From: Pleomorphomonas diazotrophica
GTDB lineage: Bacteria > Pseudomonadota > Alphaproteobacteria > Rhizobiales > Pleomorphomonadaceae
Reading direction: 5' to 3'
NCBI RefSeq assembly: GCF_002844595.1
Contig: NZ_PJNW01000004.1
Location: 1-64,000, forward strand
DNA length: 64,000 nt
The stretch's first letter is position 1; every line of letters begins with the position of its first letter. Both the position numbers and the translations under genes were made by a program. Under the pieces are notes generated by a model that did not search any database, was not told the origin of the DNA, and saw only the letters and a list, made by a program, of their open reading frames with translations. This document shows, in pieces, positions 9,301 to 16,068 of the stretch.

Positions 9301-9902
9301 TGTTCAACAGCGTGTTCCAGCCGATCACCATCCTCGGTTCCATCCCGCTGTCCGTCGGCGGCGTGGTGGCGGCGCTGATGCTGACCGGCTTCGCGGTGTC
9401 GATGCCGGTGATCATCGGCGTGTTGATGCTGATGGGCATCGTGACCAAGAACGCCATCATGCTGGTGGACTTCGCCGTGGAGCGCGAGAAGCACGGCCTC
9501 AGCGAAACCGAGGCGATCATCGACGCCGGCCGCAAGCGCGCCCGCCCGATCGTCATGACGACCATCGCCATGGTGGCCGGCATGTATCCGGCGGCGCACG
9601 GCGGCGGCCAGGGGTCGGAGTTCATGGCCCCCATGGCCATCGCGGTGATCGGCGGTCTTCTGGTGTCCACCGTGCTGTCGCTGGTGTTCATCCCGTCGCT
9701 CTACCTGATGATCAACCGGGCCAACCGGGTGCTCGCCTGGGCGTTCGGCAAGGTGGCGGCTCCCAATGCCTCCGACGAGGCGGAGATGGAGGCCGAGGCG
9801 CATCCGCCGGCACCGGTCCGCCCGCATCTGGTCTCGACCACGCCGGTCGGGCCGAGGCCAAAGCTCCTGGGGCCGGACGGCATGCCCATCGCCGCCGAGT
9901 GA
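6396..9902 (+). CDS. RND-family efflux transporter (inner membrane)
   Basis: 1168 aa, proton-driven AcrB/MexB-like permease. N-terminal TM helix, periplasmic porter domain, TM block with GITLVTGILVDDAIVEIEN, second porter domain and a final TM block with MGIVTKNAIMLVDFA. It is 100-150 residues longer than usual RND pumps. The excess lies around residues 490-605, between the two halves, and contains two additional hydrophobic stretches (IIWFAPLGALAFFAINWL and ALWMAVGVVFLAIFSAWL). A strong terminator follows. The last ~240 bp plus terminator are repeated at 13348-13654, beyond the RHS island. Confidence 0.93.
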   Translation: MNWNFSAWAIRNPVPPILLFVCLIALGLYSFAKLPITMMPNIDLPLVQVTVSDSGSAPSELETQVTKPVEDALAGIAGVRHIMSTVTDGASSTVVEFNLEVATDRAVNDVKDAIAEIRGDLPGSIEEPIIRRIDVEGQAIITYAAASPAMTPEELSWFVDDKVIRDLQTVKGVGRVERMGGVKREIQVQIDPDRLMALGITAAQVNQALKSVNIDLSGGKGEVGGQTQAVRTLASARSLADLAATRLPLGDGRDIRLSDVGKVVDHWAEPKSFARLDGRPSVAFAIYRAKGASDATVSDGARVVIDKLSKEYPDVSMSRIDDSTEQTYNSFENSMKTLIEGALLAVVVVLLFLRDIRATIISAIALPLSAIPTFFALDMLGFSLNMVSLLGITLVTGILVDDAIVEIENIVRHIRTGKKPYRASVEAADEIGLAVIAISTTIIAIFSPVSFMGGIPGQYFKQFGLTVAIAVFFSLLTARLITPMLAAYFMKTPYTGDGEDGRPVYRGFARTALRRIIWFAPLGALAFFAINWLRDSGPLSESSGIFEGVDATVDFLTRSGAEMTALWMAVGVVFLAIFSAWLTRPHPEEHEGGPFVRAYVGFLRATLWSPKVRVRGHVMSLPVMPIVTIIACLATFVFAMGLASNLPTELMPDEDQARIVTSIELPPGSTLDDTQMVTDAINERLHVFPEVKSVFVMGGTSPTGTLETRRASLIVNLVPRTERERTQKMVERDVQAVLTSIPDIRFYYVNERGDREATVGVLGKDGEAVAKAAAALENDMRADPMFSNPSALSSFARPEIRVTPRPDVASELGVSTDALSQTLRVATVGDSDSNLAKFNDGGRQIPVRVQLDTAARGNIETLAALKIPTASGTPVPLSAVADISFGQGPSTIDRWDRERLVKVGSDMMPGFTSGQGLERINALPAVKAFPAGVTIQNTGDAEIQAEIFEAFAVAMVSGLTIVFIVLILLFNSVFQPITILGSIPLSVGGVVAALMLTGFAVSMPVIIGVLMLMGIVTKNAIMLVDFAVEREKHGLSETEAIIDAGRKRARPIVMTTIAMVAGMYPAAHGGGQGSEFMAPMAIAVIGGLLVSTVLSLVFIPSLYLMINRANRVLAWAFGKVAAPNASDEAEMEAEAHPPAPVRPHLVSTTPVGPRPKLLGPDGMPIAAE

Positions 9903-9969
9903 GAGGGCAGACCGGGAAATGAACAAAGCCGCGCTCTTCACGACAGTGAGGGGCGCGGTTTTCGTTTGG
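9663..9969. repeat. 307-bp direct repeat, left copy (RND 3' end plus terminator)
   Basis: Matches 13348-13654 without gaps at a constant offset of 3685. Only about three mismatches were noticed (for example CCGTCG/CCCTCG and GGGAAATG/GGGACATG). The match starts inside the pump gene and stops right after the terminator. The two copies bracket the RHS island. Confidence 0.9.
9925..9967 (+). terminator. Rho-independent terminator of the RND operon
   Basis: Hairpin of GCCGCGC...GCGCGGT with an inner TTCAC/GTGAG pairing, followed by TTTTCGTTT, about 25 bases after the stop. Close relatives occur at 13610-13652 and 15913-15955. Confidence 0.8.
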
Positions 9970-10075
9970 AGCGACATATCTCGGTGAAAGATGCCGTTGC
10001 AGCATGTCCCGGCCGACTGGCCTATCGGATACTGAAGAGTACGTCGGGCGATGCTGGTATGAGTGTGAACAGCAT

Positions 10076-10585
10076 TCAGTTTATCGGGGGATCTTCGGTG
10101 GTGTAATCTAGTGGGGCATCATTCTCGTTTGAAAGGTTTATTTTACCGTCGCTCGTGCAAGTCCAAACGTCCGGCGAGTGGTAGAGCAACCACATTTCGC
10201 TTATTTCGTCACCATTATAAGGATACAGATCGATTGATCCGCCAAGATCAAATTCGAGTGTAAATTTAACATTGCCAGTATCCGATTTTGTTGAAAGCAA
10301 GATTTGACCGTCAAGAAAATCTGGAACTTTTTGAAGTGAGTTTCGATCTTCCTCGCTCGTCACATATAGTCCGTCCCCGATATGCGCCTTCCAGGCGCAG
10401 CAGTATACCCAGAAATGCCATTCGCCACGTGGGGTAATCCGCCTATTCTTGAGGCTCTTGCGTGGCTCTCGGATCTCAAGGTGAGGTTTCCCAAATTCCA
10501 TTGTTAGAAAACTGCCAACTCCCAGACGACTTCCCCAAACTGGTTGACCGATAAGGGCCTCGAAGACCTTGTGTATGTTGGGCAT
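10076..10585 (-). CDS. Putative immunity protein for RHS tip 2
   Basis: 169 aa hypothetical, soluble, no signal peptide, rich in Trp and acidic residues (EFDLGGSIDLYPY, DEISEMWLLYH). ATG 10585 is preferred over a GTG six bases upstream because AGAGG sits 5 bases before it. It starts 8 bases after the frame-corrected stop of the second RHS tip, the standard toxin-immunity arrangement, and is clearly AT-richer than core genes. The immunity role is inferred from position only; no family was recognised. Confidence 0.55.
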   Translation of the reverse strand: MPNIHKVFEALIGQPVWGSRLGVGSFLTMEFGKPHLEIREPRKSLKNRRITPRGEWHFWVYCCAWKAHIGDGLYVTSEEDRNSLQKVPDFLDGQILLSTKSDTGNVKFTLEFDLGGSIDLYPYNGDEISEMWLLYHSPDVWTCTSDGKINLSNENDAPLDYTTEDPPIN

Positions 10586-10593
10586 GACCACCT

Positions 10594-11364
10594 CTAGGGT
10601 TGAAACATTTCGACCGCGATATCAAGAATATCCTGATATCCTAGGTTTTTTCCCTGTTATTTCATCGTGAAGTAGTCGGAGCTGCTTTTTGTTAAGTCCA
10701 AGTTTCTTACATATTGCATTAACTTGGGCGTTTTGTACTTGATTATTGCTAGGAGTGCTGTCGCTGACAAGCCCTGCGGGATCATTGTCTGAAACGGGAT
10801 CTCCGTTGACGTACACGCAAAAATTTCCCGCCCGATCCCCTCTTTCCCCGATTGGATCCCGGCTGATCCACCTTCCCACCCTAGGATCATACACGCGATA
10901 GGTCGCCAGTCCCAGCCCGCTATCCGGCTCGTTGATGAGGCCGGCGTAGCCGAAGTCGGTAAGCGGGGTGGTCGTTTGCAGCGGAAGGCCGTAGGGATCG
11001 TAGCTGTAGGCTGATGCGCTGGTCGGGCTTGCGAATACCCGCCGCACCGAACCGAGCTGATCGACTCCATAGAAGAGCGATGCCGGGGAACTGCCGAGCA
11101 GCCGCTCGCCTTCTGTGTAGTAGGCCCGCTGCGGCTGGTTGGAGGCATCGCGTGCCTGACAGGGTCTGTCGCCGCACCAGACGTAGCTGGTGGCGACCGC
11201 CGCACCGCCGCCGGCCGGCGTGTGGCTGATCGTCGTGCGTCGGCCAAGCCCGTCGTAGGCAAAGGTGGTGGCCTTGCCGGGTGTGGCCGGATAGGCGATG
11301 CCGATTAGCCGGTTGTCGGCATCCCAGCTATAGCTGCGCGTTCCGTCCGAGGTCAGGTTGCCGT
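10594..11364 (-). pseudogene. Orphan RHS C-terminal tip 2, frameshifted
   Basis: Carries the end of the RHS core (YDPYGLPLQT, GYAGL, YDPRVGRWISRDPIG) and then a unique tip (NNQVQNAQVNAICKKLGL, KKQLRLLHDEITG). There is no start codon or N-terminus: homology with the upstream copy ends abruptly at 11364. The frame as read ends at 10622 with KKPRISGYS. Removing one base from the A6 run (T6 at 10646-10651) gives GKNLGYQDILDIAVEMFQP and a stop at 10594-10596, next to the immunity gene. That tail resembles ends of other polymorphic toxins as I remember them. It is thus a displaced, frameshifted cassette or a slippage-controlled one. Confidence 0.7.
10851..11364. repeat. 514-bp RHS core repeat, copy 2
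   Basis: Aligns without gaps with 12081-12594 (offset 1230), with high identity that decays towards the toxin-tip end. It encodes the conserved end of the RHS core and would serve as homology for tip exchange. Confidence 0.85.
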
Positions 11365-11375
11365 ATATTTAGAAA

Positions 11376-11738
11376 CTAAACATACCACCAAGCGGCCATC
11401 TCTGCCCCCTCTTGGAATGGGTATACTTTGTTCGACACAGAAATAATGCCTCCGTCCTGATATGCAGCGAGTAAGAAACCGCGAATCTTCCCAGATTCGG
11501 TATATTCAATCGCTTTCTTTATATCCATATTGTTATCTAAATCACCGTCCGTAACTATAAAGAAATAATCTAGGTTGGTTCCCCACAGCTTGTGCGACTT
11601 TTCCAGCATATCTTCGACATTTGCTGTCCTGAAAATCTCACTAGAATTCTGCTCAGCCGGGGGTAGCCTTATTATGTTGAGATTATTGCCTGCTATAAAA
11701 TCACAAATGGCGGTGACGTCGTGATGAATATACCTCAT
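11376..11738 (-). CDS. Putative immunity protein for RHS tip 1
   Basis: 120 aa hypothetical, soluble (MRYIHHDVTAICDFIAGN...). Its ATG overlaps the RHS stop as TAATG, with GGAGGG 7 bases upstream, so translation is coupled to the toxin. An earlier in-frame ATG at 11753 lacks a ribosome site. It is AT-rich and has no recognised family; position directly behind an RHS tip suggests immunity. Eleven bases after its stop the next RHS core fragment begins. Confidence 0.6.
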   Translation of the reverse strand: MRYIHHDVTAICDFIAGNNLNIIRLPPAEQNSSEIFRTANVEDMLEKSHKLWGTNLDYFFIVTDGDLDNNMDIKKAIEYTESGKIRGFLLAAYQDGGIISVSNKVYPFQEGAEMAAWWYV

Positions 11739-13303
11739 TAGTACACCCTCCATGGTGCGTACCAGGGCCTATGCCCTCCCCAACTGCCACCGGCACTCAA
11801 CGGACCAAAATGAAAATGGAGTAGTGTCGGCCCAGGATTCGGCGCGTAATCCATGCGACACCCGTAGCCACCACATATGACGCCGCATATCCGTCCCCCG
11901 CCGCCCGGTCCAAGAAATATAACGGCGCGTCCATCTGGATCAACATTACCAATTGGGTTTGCATTCGCATAAAGGTACAAATTCACATCATTATTAGTAT
12001 TTTCGGCATATGAATTCTCGTAAGGCTCATTGAAGCCGGATAAGCCTTTATAATTTGCCGGTTTACTTCCTCTCTCTTCTATTGGATCCCGACTAATCCA
12101 CCTTCCGACTCTCGGGTCATACGCTCGATAGGTCGCCAGTCCCAGCCCGCTATCCGGCTCGTTGAACAGGCCGGCATAGCCGAAGTCGATCAGCGGAGCG
12201 GTCGTTTGCAGCGGCACGCCATAGGGATCGTAGCCATAGGCTGGCGCGTTGGTCGGGCTGGCGAACACCCGGCGTACCGAACCGAGCTGATCGACGCCGT
12301 AGAAGAGCGATGCCGGGGAGCCGCCGAGCAGCCGCTCGCCTTCGGTATAATAGGCCCGCTGCGGCTGATTGGAGGCATCGCGCGCCTGGCAGGGCCTGTC
12401 GCCACACCAGACATAGGTGGTGGCGACCGCCGCGCCGCCGCCGGCCGGCGTGTGGCTGATCGTGGTGCGTCGGCCAAGCCCGTCGTAGGCAAAGGAGGTG
12501 GCCTTGCCGGGCGTGGTCGGATAGGCGATGCCGATCAACCGGTTGTCGGCGTCCCAGGTATAGTTGCGCGTTCCGTCCGAGGTCAGGTTGCCGTTGGCGT
12601 CGTAGGTGAAGGCCTGCCCGGAGAGATCGGTCAGCTGATTGAGGGCATTGTAGGTGGCCGTCTGCGTGCCGGCCGCCGGATAGACCGCAGGCGCGTCGCT
12701 GGTCTCGGTGATGCCGGTGATCTGATTTTCCGGCGTCGTGTCGAAGGCGAAGTTGGAATACTGGCCAGAGGTCAGGCCCGTGTTGCCGATCGAGGCGAGG
12801 CGACGGTCGCCACTGTTGGGCAGGTAGCTCCAGGCGGTCTGAAGCGTTGCCCCGGCACCGCCGAGCTTGCGCAGAACTGGCTGCCCGGTTTCGCCGAGAT
12901 AGCTGAGCGTGAAGGCCCCGAGGTCGCTGTCGTGCTCGCTGAGACGGCCGAGCGCGTCGTAGGCGAAGGTCTCGGCGCCGCTGCCCGAGACGGTGCGCGC
13001 GTTCAAGCGCCCGAGGGCGTCGTAGCCATAGGCGATGCTGTAGGTGCAGGCCGGGCCGGAGCCGGTGGCGACGAAGCACTCCTGACTGGGGCGAAGGGCG
13101 CCAAGCGAGAAGGGCGCGTTATAGCTGTAGCTGCGCGTGCCGCTGCCGTCGGTCATCGCCGTCAGCCACGGATAATAGGGATCGTAGGCGAAGCTGACCG
13201 CCGGCGTTGCATGGACGGCGTTGAGATAGGTGATCCCGGTCAGCCGATCGTCCAGGCCATAGGCGAACTGCTTGATCTGGCCGAGGGGATCGGTGATCGA
13301 CCC
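11738..13303 (-). pseudogene. 5'-truncated RHS repeat protein with toxin tip 1
   Basis: About 520 codons of YD-repeat/RHS sequence (DPLGQIKQFAYGLDDRLTGI, FAYDALGRLSEHDSD, YDANGNLTSDGTRNYTWDADNRL), the RHS core end (YDPRVGRWISRDPIEERG, LYLYANANPIGNVDPDG) and a ~62-residue tip rich in Gly, Cys and aromatic residues (LLHFHFGPLSAGGSWGGHRPW). RHS similarity stops near 13303, 45 bases short of the second RND tail copy. A stop occurs in frame at 13337, so there is no N-terminus, signal or delivery domain. An internal ATG (13156) could yield 472 aa. Probably a silent cassette, since the tip cannot be delivered without the missing shell. Tip activity unknown. Confidence 0.75.
12081..12594. repeat. 514-bp RHS core repeat, copy 1
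   Basis: Partner of 10851-11364. It lies within the longer RHS fragment. Confidence 0.85.
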
Positions 13304-13347
13304 AAAGATCCTCGAATGTCGCGCTCGACATCGCTTCTAGACTCGGC

Positions 13348-13587
13348 GTGTCCACCGTGCTGTCGCTGGTGTTCATCCCCTCGCTCTACCTGATGATCAA
13401 CCGGGCCAACCGGGTGCTCGCCTGGGCGTTCGGCAAGGTGGCGGCTCCCAATGCCTCCGACGAGGCGGAGATGGAGGCCGAGGCGCATCCGCCGGCAGCG
13501 GTCCGCCCGCATCTGGTCTCGACCACGCCGGTCGGGCCGAGGCCAAAGCTCCTGGGGCCGGACGGCATGCCCATCGCCGCCGAGTGA
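13348..13587 (+). pseudogene. Duplicated C-terminal fragment of the RND transporter
   Basis: Open frame of 79 residues identical or nearly so to the last residues of the pump (STVLSLVFIPSLYLMINRAN, then AWAFGKVAAPNASDEAE). No promoter or ribosome site of its own. It is a passenger of the direct repeat, not a functional gene. Confidence 0.85.
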
Positions 13588-13609
13588 GAGGGCAGACCGG
13601 GACATGAAC

Positions 13610-13652
13610 AAAGCCGCGCTCTTCACGACAGTGAGGGGCGCGGTTTTCGTTT
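13610..13652 (+). terminator. Copy of the RND operon terminator
   Basis: Same hairpin and T-tract as 9925-9967, carried in the direct repeat. It now separates the island from the toxin-antitoxin locus. Confidence 0.7.
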
Positions 13653-13710
13653 GGGCAGCCGGACAGTAAGTGCTGCGGACACTCCATCGAGCGCTAAATG
13701 CGGTCTCCGT

Positions 13711-14019
13711 TCAGACAGCCTTTGCGGCTCTCTCCACGGCTTCTGGATCTTGATCCAGCACCTTGAGCAGCAGGCGTCCGGCCGGGTCAGGGGACCGGCG
13801 TCCCTGCTCCCAGTTATTGATCGTGGCGGCGGGAATGCCGAAACGACGCTCGAATTCCCTGGCGGACTTGGCCACCTTTTTCCGAATACTGCGGATGCGT
13901 TCAGCCGGCATGGGATCGAGGTTCACTGTCTCAAGGGCGATCTCCCCGCGCTTCCATGCCAAGGCTTCTTTCAGGCCCTCTTCCAGGGAAAGCCCAAGTT
14001 CGGTTCTTTCGTCAGTCAT
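13711..14019 (-). CDS. Antitoxin, HTH-type (HigA/NadS-like)
   Basis: 102 aa. N-terminal ~45 residues would bind the toxin (MTDERTELGLSLEEGLKEAL). The C-terminal XRE-type helix-turn-helix is at ~50-95 (IRSIRKKVAKSAREFERRFGIPAATINNWEQGRRSPD). ATG 14019 overlaps the end of the toxin frame by 8 bases (ATGACTGA). This gene is intact, whereas the toxin ahead of it is damaged. It probably represses its own promoter through the paired palindromes at 14234-14279. Confidence 0.85.
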   Translation of the reverse strand: MTDERTELGLSLEEGLKEALAWKRGEIALETVNLDPMPAERIRSIRKKVAKSAREFERRFGIPAATINNWEQGRRSPDPAGRLLLKVLDQDPEAVERAAKAV

Positions 14020-14223
14020 CTTCCATCTCCTTGAGCAATGCGAGGATGGCCTTTCGGTCGGCTTCAGAGAGGTCACTCTTTTCGTTACGCCACCGAGCCC
14101 TTGAATGACATCCCCGGTGGTGGGGTTGGCCGCAATGGATTGCTCCAGTGCCGCCATGTCCGTCGAGGAAGCGCCGATCCGGCGCATGTCCTTCGTATAG
14201 CGTTTGGTCCGGACGATTCTCAT
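14012..14223 (-). pseudogene. RelE/HigB-like toxin with internal deletion
   Basis: The N-terminal part (MRIVRTKRYTKDMRRIGA...NPTTGDVIQGLGG) is in one frame. The C-terminal part (RNEKSDLSEADRKAILALLK, ending EMEDD) is in another, and the two join within about three codons. Family members have ~35 further residues between these blocks, including core beta-strands. An out-of-frame internal deletion is the simplest reading, so the toxin is very likely inactive. Order toxin then antitoxin is as in HigBA/NadS-type loci. Confidence 0.75.
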
Positions 14224-14233
14224 GAGAGATAAA

Positions 14234-14279
14234 TACGCCAATGGCGCACATTAGCAAGAGAGTTTACGCCAACGGCGTA
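14234..14279 (-). promoter_or_regulatory. Twin operators of the toxin-antitoxin locus
   Basis: Two near-identical palindromes: TACGCCAATGGCGCA (14234-14248) and the perfect TACGCCAACGGCGTA (14265-14279). They are 31 bases apart centre to centre, close to three helical turns, allowing cooperative binding by the antitoxin on one DNA face. They lie 11 to 56 bases upstream of the toxin start. Confidence 0.7.
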
Positions 14280-14412
14280 TTTTGCCCGAGCAAGTTTGAA
14301 CGATGCCGATAAGGCGCTTTGTTTGCCCCTCTCCGAGACGGACGTGCTCTGATGGCAAGACCCGGCGGGAAACGGAAGATCGGCCTTCGCGAGCCGAACG
14401 GGATCATGCTGC

Positions 14413-14450
14413 CTGGACGTCCGAGCCTATAGGATCGGTCGCGATCCCCG
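14413..14450. repeat. 38-bp upstream element, copy 1
   Basis: Differs at only three of 38 positions from 15971-16008. The core GGATCG-GTCG-CGATCC is an inverted repeat. This copy lies ~100 bases before the NmrA-like gene and the other ~60 bases before the lipoprotein gene. Confidence 0.7.
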
Positions 14451-14549
14451 TTGCGCCCCGGTCAGTTTTCCATGTCTCGAAGGCGGCGATCGACGCCCGC
14501 CGGGTCGGCGACGGCGGGTGATCGCCAGCCCGACGGGAAGGAGCCCTTG

Positions 14550-15440
14550 ATGCGCATTCTGGTCAACACGCCTGCCGGCAACATCGGGCGCGGTCTCGTG
14601 GATCTCATTCTGTCCGCCGGGCACCAAGTCACCATGATCAGCCGCCATCCCGGCAAGGTGGCGGACTTCGTGGAGCGTGGCGCGCGGCTCGTCGAGGGAT
14701 CGATCGACGATCCCGCCGTTCTCGAAGCCGCCATGCCCGGTGTGGACGTTCTTTACTGGCTGCCGCCCCTGGTGCTCGACCAGCCGGACTTTCTGGCCTG
14801 GGCGCGCGCCTGCGGCGACCGGGTGGCCGGCGTCGCCGAGGCGGCCGGCGTGCGGCGTGCCGTGCTCCTGTCCAGCGTCGGCGCCCAGCACGATGAGGGC
14901 GTTGGCCCCATCGCCTGCCTGCCGGCCATTGAGCGCCGCTTCCGGGAGACCTTCCCGGACATGGTGTCGCTGCGGCCCGGCCATTTCATGGAGAACTTCC
15001 TGATGAGCCTGCCGACCATGCTGTCGGACGGCGCGATCTACAGCTCGCACGCCGCCGACCAGCCGATCCCGATGATCGCCACGCGCGACATCGCGCGCGT
15101 CTCGGCGGGTGTCGCCATGGACGAGGTCTGGGCGGGGCATCACGTGATCGGCCTGCATGGGCCGGCCGACGTCAGCTACAGGGAAGCGGCCAGGACGATC
15201 GGCCAGGTGCTCGGGCTTCCTATCCGCTACGTGGAAATCGGCGACGAGGCGATGGTCCACGCCATGGCCTCCTTCGGCATGCCCGAGCGGATGGCGCGTC
15301 TCGTCAGCGAGCTCTACGCGGGCATTCGCGCCGGCCGGGTGCGCCGGGTCGAGCCGAGGACGGCAACGCCGACCACGCTTGCGGAATTTGCCCGCGAGCG
15401 CCTGCTGCCCACGCTGTCGGCGGCCTGGCTCCCCATGTGA
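14550..15440 (+). CDS. NmrA-like NAD(P)-binding protein
   Basis: 296 aa atypical short-chain dehydrogenase. Rossmann signature NTPAGNIGRG at residues 6-15, MISRHPGK after beta-2 and DVLYWLPPLV near beta-4. It lacks the YxxxK active site of classical SDRs, as in NmrA/HSCARG redox sensors and NAD(P)H:quinone reductase-like proteins. The start at MRILVN has GGAAGGAG upstream; the open frame extends ~33 codons further without a start signal. Followed 40 bases later by a YCII-domain gene, probably one operon. Substrate unknown. Confidence 0.85.
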   Translation: MRILVNTPAGNIGRGLVDLILSAGHQVTMISRHPGKVADFVERGARLVEGSIDDPAVLEAAMPGVDVLYWLPPLVLDQPDFLAWARACGDRVAGVAEAAGVRRAVLLSSVGAQHDEGVGPIACLPAIERRFRETFPDMVSLRPGHFMENFLMSLPTMLSDGAIYSSHAADQPIPMIATRDIARVSAGVAMDEVWAGHHVIGLHGPADVSYREAARTIGQVLGLPIRYVEIGDEAMVHAMASFGMPERMARLVSELYAGIRAGRVRRVEPRTATPTTLAEFARERLLPTLSAAWLPM

Positions 15441-15480
15441 AATCCGCCGCCATGTCGCGCGGCCGGAGAGGAGAGGTGAC

Positions 15481-15834
15481 ATGCAGTTCGTGCTGGTTGT
15501 CTACGAGGGACCCGAGGGTCTGGCCATCATGGCCGACCGGCAGAAGGCCGGAGCCTATTTCGCCGCCTGGGGCGGCTTTGCCAAGACGCTGGCGGAAGCC
15601 GGCGCCCTAGCCGGCGGCACGGGCATGCAGTCGGCACATACCGCGACGACCCTTCGCTTTGCCGAGGGCGGGGCGATCTCGCAGGACGGCAGCCACGGTG
15701 GAGCCGAACATCTGTCCGGCTTCTTCGTGATCAATGCGGCGGATCAGCCGTCCGCGCTCGCCTGGGCAGCCAAGGCGCCGATCGCTCCCGGCGGCGCCAT
15801 CGAGGTCCGGCCCGCCATCGGCGGACCGGCCTGA
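15481..15834 (+). CDS. YCII-domain (DGPF) protein
   Basis: 117 aa. The pattern MQFVLVVYEGPEGLAIMADR, then GGxGM, ATTLRF and an alternating C-terminal strand (GAIEVRPAIGG) fits the YCII/DGPF ferredoxin-like fold, often seen beside sigma factors or SDRs. Enzyme activity is not established for the family. GAGGTG ribosome site directly upstream. Likely co-transcribed with the NmrA-like gene and ended by the terminator at 15913. Confidence 0.8.
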   Translation: MQFVLVVYEGPEGLAIMADRQKAGAYFAAWGGFAKTLAEAGALAGGTGMQSAHTATTLRFAEGGAISQDGSHGGAEHLSGFFVINAADQPSALAWAAKAPIAPGGAIEVRPAIGGPA

Positions 15835-15912
15835 CCCAGGCCATCCCGATCCGCTCTCGCGTGGCATGACCCCCTTCGCCGCCAATGTGGGACCGGATCG
15901 GGGACGGAAGGA

Positions 15913-15955
15913 AGCCGCGCTCTTCACCGAGGTGAGGGCGCGGTTTTCGTTTGGC
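15913..15955 (+). terminator. Rho-independent terminator
   Basis: GCCGCGCTCTTCACC pairs with GGTGAGGGCGCGGT, followed by TTTTCGTTT. Nearly the same sequence as the RND operon terminator, so it belongs to a recurrent local terminator type. Confidence 0.8.
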
Positions 15956-15970
15956 GGCTCGATCGTGTGG

Positions 15971-16008
15971 CCGGACGTCCGGGCCTACAGGATCGGTCGC
16001 GATCCCCG
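15971..16008. repeat. 38-bp upstream element, copy 2
   Basis: Partner of 14413-14450, in the same orientation and also upstream of a gene start. Confidence 0.7.
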
Positions 16009-16068
16009 CCGCCCAAGGGGCAGCGTCGCACGCTTTCCGGGGCAACGCCCCTTGCTCGAGAGGATTCC

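Larger units (their letters stand above)
9970..13347. mobile_element. RHS toxin/immunity island between direct repeats
   Basis: 3.4-kb accessory block on the minus strand: 5'-truncated RHS gene, putative immunity gene, second RHS tip, second putative immunity gene. It is bounded by 307-bp copies of the RND 3' end. Tips and immunity genes are visibly AT-richer than their surroundings. No recombinase gene is present. It resembles orphan rhs-CT/immunity cassettes that normally lie behind a full-length RHS gene, but none is in the window. Confidence 0.7.
13348..13654. repeat. 307-bp direct repeat, right copy
   Basis: Right boundary of the RHS island; partner of 9663-9969. Confidence 0.9.

Noticed and set aside
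7041-9977. 978-codon open frame on the minus strand
   Set aside because: Shadow of the RND pump, with His/Gly/Arg-rich nonsense composition.
13348-13587. Separate 79-aa gene
   Set aside because: It is the duplicated tail of the RND pump inside the direct repeat.
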